From Rhodothermus marinus (GTDB lineage: Bacteria > Bacteroidota > Rhodothermia > Rhodothermales > Rhodothermaceae), in contig NZ_AP019797.1 of NCBI RefSeq assembly GCF_009936275.1, positions 62,001 through 126,000 on the forward strand: 64,000 nucleotides of DNA, in the 5' to 3' direction. The notes below the pieces were generated by a model that was not told the DNA's origin, made no database searches, and saw only the letters and a program-made list of their open reading frames with translations. The stretch's first letter is position 1, and every line of letters starts with the position of its first letter. A program made the position numbers and the translations under genes. This document shows, piece by piece, positions 37,854 through 46,793 of this stretch.

Positions 37854-38770
37854 TGGAAACCACGGGCATGAACGACCGACCGATCAACTACACGCGCGAA
37901 GCCTTTCTGCATCCCTGGAACCTCACGTTCCTGATCGCCGCGCTGGTGACCGCCCTGGGCATCAGCTTCACCGACAGCCCCGACTGGCTCTTCGACGCCG
38001 TGCTGCTTTTTACGACCGCCCTGGAGCTGCTCTACCTGGGCATCATGCCCCGCCAGGAACGGTTTCGTCGGGCGGTGCGTGCCCGGCGCGCGGCCGAACA
38101 TGCCCGTCCGCCCTCGCAGAAGGAACTGTTTCAGTTGCTGAGCCGCAGCAGTCAGCGCCGCTACGTCCGGCTCCGCAACCTGGAAAAACAGATCCGCGCC
38201 AATTATCAGAAGCTCAGCTACGCCTCGCAGGGCCTGCTCGAAAGCCACCTGCAGAAGATCGACGAGCTGCTTCGCTCCTACCTGAACCTGCTCTATCAGA
38301 AGGAACGCTACGAGTTCTACCTGGCGCAGACCTCCGAGGACGAGCTGGTCGAGGCGTTGCAGGCGCTGCAGGAAGACATGGCCGACGATGCGCCGCGCGT
38401 GCGGGCCATCAAAGAGCGCCGCCGGCGCATCCTGGAGCAGCGACTTGCCCGCATCAAGAAGGTGCGGGAAAACCTGGAAATCATCGAAGCGCAGCTCGAC
38501 ACGATCGACGACGTGATCCGCTACATCCACGAACAGTCGCTTACGCTCCGCAATCCCGAGGAGATCACCTTCCAGCTCGATACGCTGCTCAGCGAGGTGG
38601 AGGAAACGGAAGCGGCCGTGGCCGAGATCGAGGACGTGTTCGCCTCGCCGTCGGCGCTGCTGGGCGAACTCTCGGCCGAACTGGAGCCGCCCCGTATGGA
38701 ATCGGAGGCGACGGAGCCTTCCGAAAAGACCCCGCCCGAAGCGGTTCGCCGTCAGCGTCAGCGTTCCTGA
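37853..38770 (+). CDS. Membrane protein with long cytoplasmic coiled coil, PspA operon
   Basis: A 305-residue protein. Two hydrophobic segments lie near residues 25-65 (LTFLIAALVTALGIS and WLFDAVLLFTTALELLYLGI). The rest is helical, with heptads through KERRRRILEQRLARIKKVRE and a Glu-rich tail. The ATG shares its A with the stop of the gene before (TGATG); a later ATG at 37868 is possible. It may hold PspA at the membrane. No family recognised. Confidence 0.75.
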   Translation: METTGMNDRPINYTREAFLHPWNLTFLIAALVTALGISFTDSPDWLFDAVLLFTTALELLYLGIMPRQERFRRAVRARRAAEHARPPSQKELFQLLSRSSQRRYVRLRNLEKQIRANYQKLSYASQGLLESHLQKIDELLRSYLNLLYQKERYEFYLAQTSEDELVEALQALQEDMADDAPRVRAIKERRRRILEQRLARIKKVRENLEIIEAQLDTIDDVIRYIHEQSLTLRNPEEITFQLDTLLSEVEETEAAVAEIEDVFASPSALLGELSAELEPPRMESEATEPSEKTPPEAVRRQRQRS

Positions 38771-38778
38771 AACCGACC

Positions 38779-39117
38779 ATGTACCGTCTGCTCCTGCTTG
38801 CGCTGCTGAGTGGCTGCTCGATGTGGGCGCCCGTCCTGGAAGAGCCGCCGACGATCTGGGTGGCCCGTGAATTCACCGGTGGTCGCCAGTGCAGCGACGA
38901 AACCTACACGCCCCCGGACACCCGGGAGCTGCTGGCCGCGGCCGGCGTGCGCGTCTACGATGTGTGGGTGGAGCATCTGGCGGTCATCGCCGTATGCGGT
39001 GCGCCGTCCTACGCGGCCGTTCACTATGCCCGCATCGCCGAGGCCGATCTGGAACGCGCCCGGCAACTCGGGTTTGAAAAGAGCGACCCGCCGAACAAAA
39101 CCCCGCAGACCGAATGA
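38779..39117 (+). CDS. Small lipoprotein, unknown function
   Basis: A 112-residue lipoprotein with lipobox LLSGC near residue 13. Two more Cys (in GGRQCSDET and AVCGAPSY) may form a disulfide. It sits 8 bases after the PspA operon and its stop overlaps the enoyl-CoA hydratase start as ATGA, so it may be cotranscribed with either. The middle (VYDVWVEHLAVIAVCG) looks like a small alpha/beta domain. No family recognised. Confidence 0.65.
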   Translation: MYRLLLLALLSGCSMWAPVLEEPPTIWVAREFTGGRQCSDETYTPPDTRELLAAAGVRVYDVWVEHLAVIAVCGAPSYAAVHYARIAEADLERARQLGFEKSDPPNKTPQTE

Positions 39118-39911
39118 GTACCGAAACGACCGCGCTGCAGACCGTCCGCTACGAAGTGGACAGCGACGGTTTCGCGCTGATCACGATCAACCGTCCCGAT
39201 AAACACAACGCCCTCAACCATCAGGTTCTGACCGAGCTGGACCGGTGCATCCGCCAGGCCCGGCAGGACGAGGCGGTCAAGGGCGTGATCATCACGGGCG
39301 CCGGTGAGAAGAGCTTCTGTGCCGGGGCCGACATTCAGCAGTTCAGGGAACTGGATCCTTTCAGCGGCCACCGCTTCGCGCTCTACGGGCAGGCCGTCTT
39401 CAATCGGATCGAGGAAATGCCCAAGCCGGTCATCGCTGCCGTCAACGGCTATGCACTGGGCGGCGGGTGCGAACTGGCCATCGCCTGTCATCTCCGCGTG
39501 GCGGCCGACCACGCCGTGTTCGGCCAGCCGGAGGTGAGCCTGGGGCTGATTCCGGGCTACGGCGGCACGCAGCGGTTGCCGCGCCTGATCGGCCGCGGCC
39601 TGGCCGCCGAGCTGATCCTGACCGGCGAGCGCATCAGCGCCCGCTGGGCCTTCGAGATCGGGCTGGTCAATCGCGTGGTGCCCATCGAGCATCTACTGGA
39701 CACAGCCCGCGAGCTGTTGCAGAAGATCACCTCGAAGGCACCGGTGGCGGTGGCGCTGGCCCTCGAAGCGTTGCGCCAGAGCGACCTTCCGCTCCGGCAG
39801 GGCCTCCGGCTGGAGGCCGCGCTCTTCGGCCAGGCGTGCGGCACGGAGGACTTTCGCGAAGGCGTGGACGCCTTTCTGAACCGGCGTAAACCTGTCTTCA
39901 AAGGGCGCTGA
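39114..39911 (+). CDS. Enoyl-CoA hydratase/isomerase (crotonase) family protein
   Basis: A 265-residue crotonase-fold enzyme. The oxyanion-hole regions are KSFCAGADIQQF and NGYALGGGCELAIACH. Both Glu residues used by true hydratases are present, in GGGCELAIA and in FGQPEVSLGLIPGYGGTQRL, so hydration of trans-2-enoyl-CoA in beta-oxidation or a related path is likely. It overlaps the lipoprotein gene by 4 bases and the CBS-domain gene by 1 base. Confidence 0.92.
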   Translation: MSTETTALQTVRYEVDSDGFALITINRPDKHNALNHQVLTELDRCIRQARQDEAVKGVIITGAGEKSFCAGADIQQFRELDPFSGHRFALYGQAVFNRIEEMPKPVIAAVNGYALGGGCELAIACHLRVAADHAVFGQPEVSLGLIPGYGGTQRLPRLIGRGLAAELILTGERISARWAFEIGLVNRVVPIEHLLDTARELLQKITSKAPVAVALALEALRQSDLPLRQGLRLEAALFGQACGTEDFREGVDAFLNRRKPVFKGR

Positions 39912-41161
39912 TGACCGTCCTGTTGCTGATCGGAGCCTTCGTGCTGGCCATGCTGGTGGCCGGGGCCGAGGCGGCGCTCGTGGCGGCCAACCGGCTCCGG
40001 CTGGAAGTGCTGGCCCGGCAGGGAAGCCGCACAGCCCGCCTGGCACAGGCGCTGCTCGACGCGCCGGCCACGCCGCTGCTGACCATGCTGGCCGGGCTGA
40101 CGCTCGCACAGGTGCTGCTGGCGATGGGCCTGAGCACCCCGCTGCTGCACGGCCGGGGATTCACCTCGGCGCTGGCGGCCTGGGGCAGTGCGTTGCTGCT
40201 GGTGCTGATCGGCGGCCTGTCGTTCTACCTGGGGGGCCTGCTGCTTCCGACCGCCGTCGCCCGTGAGCAGGCCAACCGCCTGGTGCAACCGGGCGCCGTG
40301 TTGCTCCGCGTGGCCGCCTACCTGCTGTGGCCGCTGGTGCGCCCGGCCCGCGCCGTCTCCGAGCGTCTGGCGCGGCGGCTCTCGGTCGAAGCCGACACGG
40401 TGGCCACCTTCATGCAGCAGGAACTGGCCTGGCAGGTGCAGGAAGTCGAGGCCGAAACCGCCCCGGCCCGCGACCTCGACGAAACGGAAAGCCGCCTGCT
40501 GGCCAACGCGCTGGCCTTCGAGAAACTCCGCGTGCGCGACTGCATGGTGCCCCGCACCGACATCGTGGCCGTCGAGGAGCATACCGACCTGGAAACGCTC
40601 CGCCAGCGCTTCATCGAAAGCGGCTACTCCCGCCTTCCCGTCTACCGGGAGCACATCGATCAGATCATCGGCGTGGTTTTCGCCTACGATCTGTTCCGCC
40701 AACCTAGCTCGCTGGCCGAGATGATCCGGCCCGTACGCTTCGTTCCCGAGTCAAAGCCCGTCCACGCCCTGTTGAAAGAATTTCTCCAGACGAACACCTC
40801 CATCGCCATCGTCATCGACGAATACGGCGGGACGGCCGGCCTCGTCACGCAGGAAGATCTGCTCGAAGAACTCATCGGCGACATCCAGGACGAGTTCGAC
40901 GTGGACGAGGACGAAGAATACCTGCTCCGCCGCCTCGACGAGCGCACCTGGCTGGTCAGCGGCCGCGTGGACATCGACGAACTCCGCGAGGCCGGCCTGG
41001 ACCTTCCCGAAGGCGACTACGACACGGTGGCCGGCTATCTGCTGGAAAAGCTGGGCACGATCCCGAAGCCGCAGGAAGAATTCGAACTGGACGGCTACCG
41101 CTTCACCATTCTGAAGGCCTCGCAGAACCGGATCGAACTGGTCCGTATCACGCGCCTGTAA
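39911..41161 (+). CDS. CNNM/CorC (HlyC) family membrane protein with CBS pair
   Basis: A 416-residue protein. Residues 1 to about 140 form a DUF21/CNNM membrane domain with four hydrophobic segments. CBS repeats follow ([20 protein letters not shown] and [20 protein letters not shown]). The C-terminal CorC_HlyC domain ends with [20 protein letters not shown]. The family includes magnesium or cobalt exporters, and MgtE-unrelated CorB/CorC homologues. The ATG overlaps the stop of the hydratase gene (TGATG). Confidence 0.92.
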   Translation: MTVLLLIGAFVLAMLVAGAEAALVAANRLRLEVLARQGSRTARLAQALLDAPATPLLTMLAGLTLAQVLLAMGLSTPLLHGRGFTSALAAWGSALLLVLIGGLSFYLGGLLLPTAVAREQANRLVQPGAVLLRVAAYLLWPLVRPARAVSERLARRLSVEADTVATFMQQELAWQVQEVEAETAPARDLDETESRLLANALAFEKLRVRDCMVPRTDIVAVEEHTDLETLRQRFIESGYSRLPVYREHIDQIIGVVFAYDLFRQPSSLAEMIRPVRFVPESKPVHALLKEFLQTNTSIAIVIDEYGGTAGLVTQEDLLEELIGDIQDEFDVDEDEEYLLRRLDERTWLVSGRVDIDELREAGLDLPEGDYDTVAGYLLEKLGTIPKPQEEFELDGYRFTILKASQNRIELVRITRL

Positions 41162-41243
41162 CGCCGCGCGTCCATCGGCTACTTACAGACGGCGCCGGAT
41201 GGTACCGGCGCCTGTATCTCTGAAACCCAAAACAAAAAAGCCG

Positions 41244-41792
41244 ATGGAACGCCGCGAAGCAATTCGACAGACCGTTCAGCAAAAGTTCGGTTTCGTCCCG
41301 CAGCTTTTCGAGGAGTTGCTCCGTACGAATCCGGCCGTCGCCGAAGCCTACCTGCAGGCCGGTGCGGCGTTGCAGCGGGGGGTGCTCAGCCCGCTGGAGC
41401 AGCAGATCGTGCAACTCACCGTGGCCGCCTGGAACGCCTGTCATTACTGCACGGCGGCGCACGGCACCGCCGCGCTCGGCATGGGGCTGGCGCCCGAAGC
41501 CGTGGACGCTATTCTGGAAGGGCGGCTTCCGGAAGACGAGCGGCTGGCGCTGCTCGTGGAGACGACCCGGACGGTGCTGGAGCGTCGCGGCTGGCTCTCC
41601 GAAGACGCGTTGCAGGAGCTGGAGGCACGCGGCCTCGACCGCGCCGCGCTCTACGAGATCATCGCGCTCATCGGCGTCAAGACGATTACGAACTACATCA
41701 ACCACCTGGCGCATACGCCGGTGGATGAAGTCTTCCGGCCCGTCACCGAGCGCACGGCCTACCGGCGCCTGGTGGAAAGCACAACGGTTTGA
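41244..41792 (+). CDS. Carboxymuconolactone decarboxylase / AhpD-like protein
   Basis: A 182-residue all-helical protein. The peroxidase-type site CHYCTAAHG (CxxCxxxH) is intact, so it may reduce peroxides with a lipoyl or thioredoxin partner. The start MERREAIRQTVQQKFGFVPQ was chosen over one 45 bases upstream. The stop overlaps the TTG start of the next gene. Confidence 0.85.
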   Translation: MERREAIRQTVQQKFGFVPQLFEELLRTNPAVAEAYLQAGAALQRGVLSPLEQQIVQLTVAAWNACHYCTAAHGTAALGMGLAPEAVDAILEGRLPEDERLALLVETTRTVLERRGWLSEDALQELEARGLDRAALYEIIALIGVKTITNYINHLAHTPVDEVFRPVTERTAYRRLVESTTV

Positions 41793-42292
41793 AGGCAATC
41801 TCGATCACCAACCTTGGAGGACGCGATCAATCCTTCCCGATCAAACGAATCCTGCTGGCCGGCGTGGTCGGCACACTGCTTTTTGACCTGTTCGGCCTGA
41901 TGGCCTCGGCCATGATGGGCAATCCCACCTGGTGGGACATTCCGGCGCTGCTGGCCGGCAAGCTCGGCCTACCGCTCTTTTTCGGCGTGCTGGCGCACTA
42001 CCTGAACGGCGTCGTGCTGGCCGTGATCTATGCGGCCGTGGCACCCTTCCTCTGGGGCTCGAAGTGGGTGCGGGCGTTCACGTACATCACCGCCGAGACC
42101 GTGCTGGGCGTGTGGCTGTTCATGGCGCCGCTCCTGGGGATGGGCATCGCGGGCGTGAACGGACCCATGGGCGCCATGTTTGCCATTGTGTCGCTCGTGC
42201 GCCACTGGGTCTATGCCATTGCGCTGGCCGTGTTCATCCCGGTTCCGGCGGCCGCGCCGAGCACGAACGCCACCGCCTCGGCGACCGCTTGA
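41789..42292 (+). CDS. Conserved integral membrane protein, unknown function
   Basis: A 167-residue product with four hydrophobic segments (ILLAGVVGTLLFDLFGLMAS, LPLFFGVLAHYLNGVVLAVIY, TAETVLGVWLFMAPLLGMGI, WVYAIALAVFIPVP). The start is a TTG overlapping the stop before it, so translation is probably coupled. A GGAGG at 41817-41821 lies inside the gene but has no good start after it. An Ala/Thr-rich tail ends the protein. Function unknown. Confidence 0.65.
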   Translation: MKAISITNLGGRDQSFPIKRILLAGVVGTLLFDLFGLMASAMMGNPTWWDIPALLAGKLGLPLFFGVLAHYLNGVVLAVIYAAVAPFLWGSKWVRAFTYITAETVLGVWLFMAPLLGMGIAGVNGPMGAMFAIVSLVRHWVYAIALAVFIPVPAAAPSTNATASATA

Positions 42293-42316
42293 GCAATCCC
42301 GGCAGTTTGCCGACAG

Positions 42317-42349
42317 AAAAAGCCCGGCCTTTTACAAGGCCGGGCTTTC
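42317..42349. terminator. Bidirectional Rho-independent terminator
   Basis: AGCCCGGCCT (42321-42330) pairs with AGGCCGGGCT (42337-42346), with A residues before and T residues after. It sits between the convergent membrane-protein and lipoprotein genes and can serve both. Confidence 0.85.
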
Positions 42350-42383
42350 GTGTGTTCTTTGATGCAGAACCCAATTACCGCGC

Positions 42384-43091
42384 TCAAAGTGTCCGCAGCC
42401 GCACACGCAGCGGACAGTAGCGCTCCTGCCAGCAGCGATAGACGTACTCCCACGGCACGGCCGGCACCCGAAATCGCCCTTCAAAATGCAACTTCTCGTT
42501 CGGATACCGACTCCAGGCCGAATCCCAGCTCACCGGCGAAACCACCAGCTCAAAGCGCCCCTCATAAAACACCAGCAGAAACGGCTCGGTCTGCACCGTG
42601 TCGATCCGATCAAAACGCACCCAGCTCCGCAACGAATCCTCCCGCGCAATCCAGTAGTTCGTCAAACGTACATCCCCTTCGACTTCTCCAAAGCTACCCA
42701 TTAAGCCCAGCGACTTCTCTGATTCCGTCCCGTGGGCAACGAGTTCTCGCATATAAGGATGCGAGTTGAAAAGGTAGTAGATCGTGTCTGTCCGCGGTGG
42801 TCTTTCCCAGATGTGAAGCCGCAGCTTGGCTTCGTAGAAAGGCAGCTCCGGTGTGGGATCGCGCACAATAAAGGACAGTAGAAGGTAAGCGGGTGGAAGG
42901 GTTCCAGGGCCGAAAGCCTCCGGCGGCCGCAGTTCTATTTTACCGAGCGTCGAGTCCGGCCGCCAGGGCTGACCGTTGAGCGTAATCTCGGCGTAGGCCT
43001 CCACCTCCAACAGCGCCTCACGCCGCTCCTCCTTTGCCCCCAGCAACCCACAACCCACCAGCGCCAGCAAGCCCAACCAGTAGCACCGCAT
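42384..43091 (-). CDS. Lipoprotein of unknown function next to a T9SS metalloprotease
   Basis: A 235-residue product whose N terminus MRCYWLGLLALVGCGLLGA has a lipobox (LVGC). The rest is beta-rich with many aromatic residues (YLLLSFIVRDPTPELPFYEAKLRL, FLLVFYEGRFELVVSP), and two Cys close to the end (YRCWQERYC) may bond. It lies 80 bases downstream of the T9SS metalloprotease gene on the same strand, so it may be its partner. No family recognised. Confidence 0.65.
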   Translation of the reverse strand: MRCYWLGLLALVGCGLLGAKEERREALLEVEAYAEITLNGQPWRPDSTLGKIELRPPEAFGPGTLPPAYLLLSFIVRDPTPELPFYEAKLRLHIWERPPRTDTIYYLFNSHPYMRELVAHGTESEKSLGLMGSFGEVEGDVRLTNYWIAREDSLRSWVRFDRIDTVQTEPFLLVFYEGRFELVVSPVSWDSAWSRYPNEKLHFEGRFRVPAVPWEYVYRCWQERYCPLRVRLRTL

Positions 43092-43171
43092 CGCGCCCTC
43101 CAGCTTTCAGTTCCGGTTTTCCTGCTCCGAACCGACAGGACCGGGGCCAAGTCTGACCCCGGCCCCGCGGC

Positions 43172-45226
43172 TTACCGAATCCGCATCAGCGTCTTGCTAA
43201 GCGTCCGATCCCCAACCCGAAGCACCACCACGTAGCGTCCCGCTGGCCACTCGTCTGTCATCAGCACCTCCCGATGCCAGCCCGCCTCCATGCGACCCGG
43301 CCGCCGACGCACCACCGCCCGACCCAGCACGTCGTAAACCATAAGCTCCACCTCCGACGCCTCCGGCAACCCGAACCGCACCACCACCCGATCCCCCGCC
43401 GGGTTCGGATACAACCCCTCAAGCTCCGGCTCCGCCGGCAATCGCTCCGCCGACAACCGCTCCTGCACCACCTGCAGCGTATCACCACCCACCGCCTGCG
43501 CACAGAAAATCTCTTCTCCACAGCTCGAATCCAGCACGTACACCTCCCGCAACACGGTGTACGCCTGCCCCGCGCTGCTCTGCACCGTTAGCTGAATGTA
43601 GTTCGATCCCGGCGCCAGATAGGTCGTGAACGTCGCCCCAGTGCCCAGCACCGGCCCACAGGTGAAGGGATCGGCACACTTGCGCCACTGGTAGCTCAGC
43701 GTGCCCCGCCCGCCGCAGGGCTGCGCCGTGAACGTGTAGCTGCCCTCGTAGGGGAAGTTGTCCGACGTGTAGAAAAACGTGGCCCGCAGTTCGTTCGGAT
43801 CCCGGAAGTCGGCCACCATGTCGGCCGTCTCCCGCAACACGCGCGCATTGTTCCGATCCGACCGACCCGTAAAGACACCGTAGTACATCACCTCGGGATT
43901 TGAAAAGTGCTTGATACGCACATACGGCCAGGGCGTGTAGGCCATGACCGTGGCATTGTAGGTGTACTCCTGAAAACACCGGCGGCCATAGGGCGGATCA
44001 TTGATGCACCGAATAACCGGGGCCACAAACCGGTGCCCCCGCGCATAGGGGATGCCCTGCGGATCGATCGGATCGTCCGGGTGATGCTGCGCCCCCTGGA
44101 TGTGCCCGATCTCGTGCGCCAGCGTGTAGCGGCCACCACTGGCATAGCCCACCTTCACGATCGCGTAGGCCTTCTGGTTCACCTCGCTCACATTGACAAT
44201 CGCCTCACCCGAGCTTCCGTGTGGAATGGCACCGGCCACGCCGAACGTGCTTGTCCAATCTCCGGTGCCTTCATTATTGTCGATCAGCAGCACCACCACG
44301 TCCGCCTGATACTGGTCCCGCAACGCTCGCGCTTGCGCATCGCCTGCTAATCGCTCAACGTCATCTTCAGGAATACTTTGAACTGTAAAACTAAACGACC
44401 GTTTGTGGACGAGGCGGAGTTCGAGGTTGTTGATCTGGCTGTTGCGATAGGCCTGGTTCGCGTCGTTCAGGGCCGCATAAATGATCCCGTCAATGTCCCG
44501 ACCCTGCGCCGCCGCCGGCGTGTACAGCACCAGCACCCGCACCACCTCCGGACTACAACGACTCTGCACCACCGCACCTGCAGCCGCCGCTTCCTCCTGC
44601 GCGCAGCTTCCCATCGAGGTCGCCTGTGTCTCATGCTCTACGGCTTTCTCGGGCTGTACCGACTCCGCCGCATCGTTCAACCCCGCCTCGCCAGGGCCAC
44701 CACCGTCATGGTACGGACTCGTCGGCCGCTCCTTCGGATACTTCGACGGGTCGATCGTCACCAGTGCGTGCAGCCCACCACCCAGCGGCCGCACCCAGTA
44801 CTCCGCATCGCCCAGCAGCACTTGGCCCGTCACCGCACCCGTCCGCAACACCACCAAAGACACCTCGCCCACCGCCTCCGACGTGTCCATACCCACGTAA
44901 ATCCGCCCGTTCCAGGCCACCGCCTCCTCCGAAAGCACCGAAAGCTCCCCGCGCCGCACCGTCAACGTGCCAAGTCCTTTGCCCCGGCCCGGCACCAGCC
45001 GCCCCGCCGCGTTCACCGCCAGCTCGAATGAACGATAGCGCCAGAGTTGCGCCGGAAGCCGCACCACCTGAAGCTGCGTCACCATCGGGAGGCGTTGCAA
45101 TACCTGGTGGCGTTGTTGTGCCTGCGGCCCGAGCGCCTGCAGCGAAGCCGCCACTTCTTCAAAGAGCGGCACCGGTTGGGCCTGCAGCGTCGTGCTCAGC
45201 GCCAGCCAGAGCCCCAGTAGGAGCAT
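43172..45226 (-). CDS. T9SS-secreted reprolysin-like metalloprotease (M12/M84-type zincin)
   Basis: A 684-residue protein read from the ATG at 45226. LLLGLWLALSTTLQAQ is a signal peptide core but lacks a positive start. The metalloprotease domain holds HEIGHIQGAQHHPD, an extended zinc motif HExxHxxGxxHH, with a Met-turn candidate in ATVMAYTPW. An Ig-like segment with paired Cys follows (ESTYTFTAQPCGGRGTLSYQW-type), and the last 80 residues form a T9SS sorting domain (GLYPNPAGDRVVVRF...VYDVLGRAVV...GRYVVVLRVG). The gene starts right at a run of nine C, just downstream of a better ATG in another frame, so expression may depend on the tract length. Confidence 0.85.
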   Translation of the reverse strand: MLLLGLWLALSTTLQAQPVPLFEEVAASLQALGPQAQQRHQVLQRLPMVTQLQVVRLPAQLWRYRSFELAVNAAGRLVPGRGKGLGTLTVRRGELSVLSEEAVAWNGRIYVGMDTSEAVGEVSLVVLRTGAVTGQVLLGDAEYWVRPLGGGLHALVTIDPSKYPKERPTSPYHDGGGPGEAGLNDAAESVQPEKAVEHETQATSMGSCAQEEAAAAGAVVQSRCSPEVVRVLVLYTPAAAQGRDIDGIIYAALNDANQAYRNSQINNLELRLVHKRSFSFTVQSIPEDDVERLAGDAQARALRDQYQADVVVLLIDNNEGTGDWTSTFGVAGAIPHGSSGEAIVNVSEVNQKAYAIVKVGYASGGRYTLAHEIGHIQGAQHHPDDPIDPQGIPYARGHRFVAPVIRCINDPPYGRRCFQEYTYNATVMAYTPWPYVRIKHFSNPEVMYYGVFTGRSDRNNARVLRETADMVADFRDPNELRATFFYTSDNFPYEGSYTFTAQPCGGRGTLSYQWRKCADPFTCGPVLGTGATFTTYLAPGSNYIQLTVQSSAGQAYTVLREVYVLDSSCGEEIFCAQAVGGDTLQVVQERLSAERLPAEPELEGLYPNPAGDRVVVRFGLPEASEVELMVYDVLGRAVVRRRPGRMEAGWHREVLMTDEWPAGRYVVVLRVGDRTLSKTLMRIR

Positions 45227-45254
45227 GGGGGGGGGTAAGACGTGTCGCTTGCAT
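45227..45254 (-). repeat. Nine-C homopolymer at the metalloprotease start, with upstream ATG
   Basis: On the minus strand a strong GGAGG is followed after 5 bases by ATG (45252-45254), codons for QATRLT, then nine C (45227-45235) abutting the protease ATG (45224-45226). With nine C the upstream ATG runs out of frame and stops after 31 codons. With eight or eleven C it would be in frame and give the signal peptide the positive residue it lacks. Confidence 0.7.
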
Positions 45255-45347
45255 GGCGTCCTCCGTTTTCGGTTGGTGAAAGGATTCCGGTCAACCGAGA
45301 ACGGCCGGTGACGGAAAAGCCACCACGTCGCCGTGGACGTTGAGAAA

Positions 45348-45374
45348 GAAATAACATCCGGGAGCTACTGTCAA
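45348..45374 (-). promoter_or_regulatory. Candidate promoter of the metalloprotease gene
   Basis: On the minus strand TTGACA (45369-45374) and TATTTC (45348-45353) are 15 bases apart, the same layout as the candidates at 18839 and 27635. The leader to the upstream ATG would be about 85-90 bases. Confidence 0.4.
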
Positions 45375-45510
45375 GGGCAAAAAAAGCGTCTCCGTTCGGG
45401 AAAGCATAGTCTTTTTGGATGAAGCCTGTCAGGCAAAAGACCGGCCGGGGTTCGTGACCGGCGATTTCGAGAGGTGCGTTCTAAAAGACGTGTCTGCCGA
45501 AGGCATAGCA

Positions 45511-45553
45511 GCGCGGCCGGAGGGCATACGTTGAAACGCCGCTCCGGCCGCGC
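45511..45553. repeat. Perfect 12-base inverted repeat
   Basis: GCGCGGCCGGAG (45511-45522) and CTCCGGCCGCGC (45542-45553) with a 19-base loop. It lies 96 bases past the prpC stop and has no T run. It may be a 3'-end hairpin of prpC or a factor-dependent terminator. Confidence 0.6.
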
Positions 45554-45648
45554 CTCGTGTCTGATGACGCGCGCGCATCGGTTCCCAGAACGTTTGTGGT
45601 CTGGTCACCTGACGATCTTGAGCGCACTTCAACCCACAGATTGCGCAT

Positions 45649-46782
45649 TCATCCCCGCGCTTCCAGAGGTGGCACCGGGCGTTCGGGCGGCCCCACGTAG
45701 CGGCTCAGCGGCCGGATGATCCGGTTGTCGGCCAGCTGCTCCATCACGTGTGCCGACCAGCCCGTGATGCGGCTCATCACGAAAATCGGCGTGTAGGTCT
45801 CGATGTCGAAGCCCATCATGTAGTAGGCCGGACCGGTCGGGTAGTCCAGGTTCGGGTAGATGCCCTTCTGCTGCACGACGACTTCCTGGATGGCGTCGTA
45901 GATGGCCATGAGGTTCTGGAAGCCCAGGCGCTCGGCCAGCCGGCGCGTGTAACGCTCCATGATGGGCACGCGCGAATCGCCGTAGCGGTAGACGCGGTGC
46001 CCGAAGCCCATGATCTTCTGCTTGCGGGCCAGGGCCTCTTCCACCCACCGACGGGCTTCCTCCGGCGAGCGGAAGGGTTTGAGCATACGCATGACCTCTT
46101 CGTTCGCCCCGCCGTGCAGCGGCCCTTTAAGTGCGCCGATGGCACCCGTGATCGCGCTGTAGTAGTCCGAAAGCGTCGAGGTGATCACGCGGGCCGTGAA
46201 GGTGGAGGCGTTGAAACTGTGCTCCGCATACAGAATCAGCGACACGTCGAAGGCCTTGACCACCTCGGCGTCGGGCACCTCGCCGAAGTACATGTGGAAG
46301 AAGTTCTCGGCGAAGGTCAGGTCCTCGCGCGGCGGGATGAAGTCCAGGCCGTGCCGGCGCCGGCGGTCGGCCGCCACGATGGTGGGCAGTCTGGCCATCA
46401 GCCCGATGGCTTTGCGGCGGATCGTGTCGATGTCGGCGCCAGTGGCCTCCGGATCGTTCGCGCCGAGCAGGCTGACGGCCGTGCGGAGCACGTCCATGGG
46501 GGCGGCGTCTGTCCGGATCAGCTCCAGCAGGCGATGGACGGTTTCATCCAGTGCGCGCTGGCTTCGCTCCTCCTGCTCGAAGGCTTCGAGCTGTGCCCGC
46601 GTGGGCAGCTCGCCGTAGAGCAGTAGGTAGGCCACCTCCTCGAAGCGGCATTTTTCGGCCAACTCGTGCACCGGATAGCCCCGGTAATAGAGCGCGCGCT
46701 TCTCGGGAATGACGTTCGAAATGGCCGATTCGTCGGCAATGACGCCGGCCAGTCCTTTTTTTACTTCGGTCGTCTCGGCCAT
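45649..46782 (-). CDS. prpC: 2-methylcitrate synthase / citrate synthase
   Basis: A 377-residue short-type citrate synthase. Catalytic residues are seen in EHSFNASTFTARVI (His), MGFGHRVYRYGDSRV (His) and ETYTPIFVMSRITGW (Asp region near FDIE). The MKKGLAGV-like start (KKGLAGVIADESAISNV) is typical of PrpC and related enzymes, which join propionyl-CoA or acetyl-CoA with oxaloacetate. The gene follows prpB by 11 bases, which favours the methylcitrate role; activity with acetyl-CoA is also likely. No prpD or acnD is in the window. Confidence 0.88.
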   Translation of the reverse strand: MAETTEVKKGLAGVIADESAISNVIPEKRALYYRGYPVHELAEKCRFEEVAYLLLYGELPTRAQLEAFEQEERSQRALDETVHRLLELIRTDAAPMDVLRTAVSLLGANDPEATGADIDTIRRKAIGLMARLPTIVAADRRRRHGLDFIPPREDLTFAENFFHMYFGEVPDAEVVKAFDVSLILYAEHSFNASTFTARVITSTLSDYYSAITGAIGALKGPLHGGANEEVMRMLKPFRSPEEARRWVEEALARKQKIMGFGHRVYRYGDSRVPIMERYTRRLAERLGFQNLMAIYDAIQEVVVQQKGIYPNLDYPTGPAYYMMGFDIETYTPIFVMSRITGWSAHVMEQLADNRIIRPLSRYVGPPERPVPPLEARG

Positions 46783-46793
46783 GGGTATGCGAT

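Larger units (their letters stand above)
45255..45648. other. Intergenic region upstream of the metalloprotease gene
   Basis: About 400 bases without a gene. It holds the metalloprotease leader, a candidate promoter and a long inverted repeat near the end of prpC, listed separately. Confidence 0.6.

Noticed and set aside
39911-41161. Haemolysin
   Set aside because: The old HlyC label for this family is misleading. The DUF21-CBS-CorC layout points to a metal-ion transport or related role.
45505-45560. CRISPR-like or insertion-element end at the inverted repeat
   Set aside because: There is one pair only, no spacer array, no transposase and no target duplication nearby.
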